A stretch of DNA of 34,984 nt, taken from a virus. Positions within the stretch are counted from its first letter, which is position 1. Every line of letters begins with the position of its first letter. The notes beneath the pieces were generated by a model. The model worked only from the letters and a program-made list of their open reading frames with translations, ran no database searches and was not told the origin of the DNA. A program made the translations under genes and the position numbers. Below are positions 32,632 to 34,984 of this stretch, in pieces. The stretch is taken from positions 1-34,984 of IMG/VR virus record IMGVR_UViG_3300029922_000197; one strand, written 5' to 3'.

Positions 32632-32712
32632 GTGACTAATGGCAATTTACGCAATACCTGTGCGCGTTGCAACATTCCTGACGGAAACTATGCGTGGGGA
32701 TTCTACGCATGA
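32632..32712 (+). CDS. micro-protein with CxxC, 26 residues
   Basis: GTG 32632 has AGAGAGGA seven bases upstream. The product is MTNGNLRNTCARCNIPDGNY plus AWGFYA, with one CxxC. Its stop overlaps the replication gene start (ATGA). Strong ribosome site and overlap argue it is translated, perhaps to couple translation to the next gene. Confidence 0.5.
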   Translation: MTNGNLRNTCARCNIPDGNYAWGFYA

Positions 32713-33632
32713 ATTATCCCGATCCTCTTACGCCTCCCGATTGCGACCTGCGATCCATGCCATCCATGCTGCTTGACGTGGTCCGGCTGCGCGATAGTCA
32801 GATGGCGCAAGAACGCAATCCAGAGGTTTTTCGGTGCGCCGTTCTTTCGTGGGCAGCATCGTGGCACCAAATTCCTGCCGCCAGTTTGCCTGACGATGAT
32901 ACCCAATTGGCATACCTTTTAGGCTATGGCCGGTCGGTCAAATCGTTCCGAAAAGTGCGCGAACAAGGTGGCTTACGAGGGTGGGTAAAGTGCTCAGACG
33001 GAAGGCTCTATCATTCCGTTGTCGCTGAAAAAGCACTCGAAGCTATGAAAAATAAAGAGAAACTTCGTCAAAAAACTCAAGCGGCACGTCAAGCACGCAC
33101 CGCAGAAAGTGCAAAAAAATATCCGGTTGATACAGGTCAACCAATTGATTTATCTATGTATGAGAACTCTGTGACAGATACCACTGTGATCAATGTGACA
33201 GCATCCAATATAACAGAACATAATATAACAGAAGATAAGAAAGAGAATCCCCCTATAATCCCCCGTCCGCCATCCGTCGCTAACGCTCCGGTGAATGAGC
33301 TTGTTTTGGCGTCTGGTGATGAAGAAACCAAGCCACGGAAAACACGCAGGGCAAAGGTTGGAGAGAGCGATCCTGACTGGCAGGCGTTCTACGCGGCATA
33401 CCCTCGCAAAATTGCTCCAAGCCCCGGATTGGTGGCGTGGCAACGAGCGATAGCGTCTGGCGCAACCCCAGCGCAGATCATGAACGCGCTTAGGAGGTTC
33501 AAATTTTCCGACGATGATCGGTATATCCCTTATCCGGCGTCGTGGCTGAACAGCGGGAATTGGAAAATAACACCCGTCACCAACGCAACACGCGAAACGT
33601 ATAAAACCTCTCCATTGTCGGGAACTTGGTGA
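32709..33632 (+). CDS. DUF1376-type phage replication protein
   Basis: A 307-residue protein with ATG 32709 in an ATGA overlap. Residues 15-120 match the DUF1376/YdaU-like winged-helix region (MLLDVVRLRDSQMAQERNPE, VFRCAVLSWAASWHQIPAAS, then DDDTQLAYLLGYGRSVKSF). A low-complexity linker follows (~150-200). The C-terminus PDWQAFYAAYPRKIAPSPGL through DDDRYIPYPASWLNSGNW is the usual tail of phage replication proteins. Likely role: origin binding and helicase loading, in keeping with the primase-helicase gene that overlaps its stop (TGATG). The linker DNA is AT-rich and repetitive. Confidence 0.75.
   Translation: MNYPDPLTPPDCDLRSMPSMLLDVVRLRDSQMAQERNPEVFRCAVLSWAASWHQIPAASLPDDDTQLAYLLGYGRSVKSFRKVREQGGLRGWVKCSDGRLYHSVVAEKALEAMKNKEKLRQKTQAARQARTAESAKKYPVDTGQPIDLSMYENSVTDTTVINVTASNITEHNITEDKKENPPIIPRPPSVANAPVNELVLASGDEETKPRKTRRAKVGESDPDWQAFYAAYPRKIAPSPGLVAWQRAIASGATPAQIMNALRRFKFSDDDRYIPYPASWLNSGNWKITPVTNATRETYKTSPLSGTW
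33171..33233 (+). other. possible replication origin inside the replication gene
   Basis: AATATAACAGAA occurs at 33207-33218 and 33222-33233, 15 bases apart, and GTGACAG at 33171-33177 and 33195-33201. The surrounding stretch is clearly AT-rich against a GC-rich background. In lambdoid phages the origin lies inside the initiator gene as iterons beside an AT-rich patch, so this fits, but only by analogy. Confidence 0.4.
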
Positions 33633-34984
33633 TGAGCGATATTCATGAAATTTTGAGCGAACTCGGCATCAAGCTCAAATCGACATCGCCTGGGCGAAAC
33701 GAAAAAATTATCTGCCCGAAATGTGGTGGCGGAAAGACGCGGGAAACGTGCCTTTCGGTGACAATTGACGACTTTGGCGAAGGGGTGATGTGGAAATGCC
33801 ACCGCGCAACGTGTGGCTGGCAGGGTGGAAAAAGCGTGAATTTTGGTGGTTCTGCGCCACCTGTTCGCCGCGAACCTCCCGCCCCGCCTCCGGTTCATGA
33901 CGTGAAGGACCAGACGAAACCTGATAGCCTCTACAAGTTTTTTGCGACGCGCGGCATCGGTGCAGAAACCGTTGATGCGTTTGGATGTTACATCACGCGG
34001 TATTGGTTCCCTGGGGATGAAGGCGAACAAAATGCGTTGGTGTTTCCGTATTTGTTCGCCGGAAAAGTGGTAAACCGCAAATACCGATCTCCTAAAAAGT
34101 TTTTCATTCAAGAAAAAAACCCGTTGCCTACGTTGTTCAACATTGACGCGGTTGCTGAACCGGATGTTGTTGTTTGGGTTGAAGGCGAAGCCGATTGCAT
34201 GGCGGTGCATGAGGCAGGATATCCGCAAGTGGTAACTTTGCCGAACGGCGCTCCGGCTGAATTAAAGTCCGAGGATGATCCGTCACGCGAGGGAGATAAG
34301 CGGTTTTCTCCAATCACAACCCACGCGGATTTGCTGGGTAAGGTGCAGAAGTTCATTCTTGCTGGCGATATGGACACGCCGGGGGCAAACCTTCGCGAAG
34401 AACTGGCTCGCCGCCTTGGCCGTCATCGGTGTTGGATGGTGACATGGCCAGATGGCTGCAAGGACGCATGCGACACGTTGAAATCACACGGCAAGGCTGG
34501 TGTTCAAGCATCCATCGAAAATGCCGTGGCTTATCCAATCTCGGGCATTCAAAACATCCAAGATGACACGCTTACGCTGCTTTTGGCGATGAAGCCTCCC
34601 GCTGTGATGACGACTGGCACGGCTGCAACAGATGAAACGATGAAGCTACCGACTGAGGGCAGGCTGATCGTCGTGACAGGTTTTCCGGGTTCGGGCAAAA
34701 CGTCATGGACGCGGTTTGCGATGATCCACACGGCAAGATTGCATGCGCGCAAATGGGCTGTGTTTTCGCCAGAAATGCAGCCGTGGTCGGAATTTGTGGC
34801 GGAATGCGCCGAAGTGCTGGTAGGTAAGTCTTTCCGGCCTAAGCGCAACGCTGAACAAATGACGGGAGATGAAGCTGCACATGCAAGCCGGTGGCTCAAG
34901 GATCGGCTCACGATGATCGTGAGTGACGCCGAGGACGATCCGCCAACGCTTGATTGGGTTTTGGGTAAAGCGCAAATCACAGTG
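33632..34984 (+). CDS. primase-helicase, Toprim and P-loop domains (3' partial)
   Basis: 451 residues are visible from ATG 33632 (TGATG overlap) and the frame is open at the right edge. The N-terminal zinc ribbon has ICPKCGGGK (Cys28, Cys31) and WKCHRATCGW (Cys56, Cys61). The Toprim part has VVVWVEGEADCMAVHEAG (~180-197) and KFILAGDMDTPGANL (~238-252). The C-terminal domain begins with IVVTGFPGSGKTSWTRF (Walker A, ~350-357) and FSPEMQPW. This is the T7 gp4/Twinkle-like arrangement: primes and unwinds DNA at the fork. Confidence 0.88.
   Translation, partial: MSDIHEILSELGIKLKSTSPGRNEKIICPKCGGGKTRETCLSVTIDDFGEGVMWKCHRATCGWQGGKSVNFGGSAPPVRREPPAPPPVHDVKDQTKPDSLYKFFATRGIGAETVDAFGCYITRYWFPGDEGEQNALVFPYLFAGKVVNRKYRSPKKFFIQEKNPLPTLFNIDAVAEPDVVVWVEGEADCMAVHEAGYPQVVTLPNGAPAELKSEDDPSREGDKRFSPITTHADLLGKVQKFILAGDMDTPGANLREELARRLGRHRCWMVTWPDGCKDACDTLKSHGKAGVQASIENAVAYPISGIQNIQDDTLTLLLAMKPPAVMTTGTAATDETMKLPTEGRLIVVTGFPGSGKTSWTRFAMIHTARLHARKWAVFSPEMQPWSEFVAECAEVLVGKSFRPKRNAEQMTGDEAAHASRWLKDRLTMIVSDAEDDPPTLDWVLGKAQITV

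Noticed and set aside
1-34984. Integrase, repressor, attachment site or tRNA genes
   Set aside because: I looked for tyrosine or serine recombinase motifs, a CI-like repressor and cloverleaf sequences and saw none; lifestyle cannot be judged from this window.

Overview
The window is about 35 kb of a tailed double-stranded DNA phage genome (or a complete prophage segment). It has dense overlapping ORFs, structural and lysis genes, a recombination/replication module, no host housekeeping genes, no tRNAs and no integrase that I can recognise. Both ends cut through genes. The run of a possible P22 gp10-like tail protein followed by three consecutive large Ala/Gly- or coiled-coil-rich proteins fits a podovirus with ejection proteins. 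The moderately GC-rich composition and the look of the small-gene families suggest a proteobacterial host, perhaps an alphaproteobacterium. That host guess is weak, because no host marker lies in the window.

Layout. (1) 1-18991, plus strand, is the late region. It holds a tail/stabilisation protein, two small proteins, a sulfotransferase-like / GNAT-like / cupin-like accessory cassette, three putative ejection proteins, and a membrane protein. A long receptor-binding block follows, with two fibre/spike genes that share an N-terminal adaptor, a small fibre-associated protein and a LamG-like protein. The lysis area has a coiled-coil membrane protein, a muramidase-like endolysin, a holin-like protein and a small lipoprotein. 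A hairpin terminator candidate lies at 19023-19055, followed by a lipase-like alpha/beta hydrolase gene. (2) 27463 down to 19773, minus strand, is one nearly gapless early operon. It opens with a pair resembling a phage major capsid protein and its usual downstream companion. Small proteins follow, then a YqaJ/lambda-exo-type nuclease, an ERF single-strand annealing protein, a helix-turn-helix-like protein and a train of small accessory genes. (3) 27593-34984, plus strand, is the replication module. It holds an Rmf-like protein, a RuvC-like resolvase, an SF2 helicase interrupted by an intein, a DNA methyltransferase, an HNH protein, zinc-ribbon proteins, a DUF1376-type replication protein with a possible internal origin, and the start of a primase-helicase. 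The two early arms diverge from a promoter region at 27464-27592 that carries repeated TTTCCGTC motifs.

The two most unusual observations are these. First, a homing-endonuclease-like protein (zinc finger, NUMOD3-like helices and a Vsr/EDxHD-like nuclease core) is encoded in a different reading frame inside the intein of the SF2 helicase gene. Second, a compact major-capsid-like protein plus its usual companion sits in the early operon, on the opposite strand from the structural genes. No gap longer than about 155 bases lacks a gene call. All assignments come from reading translated sequence and recalling protein families; no database search was run.
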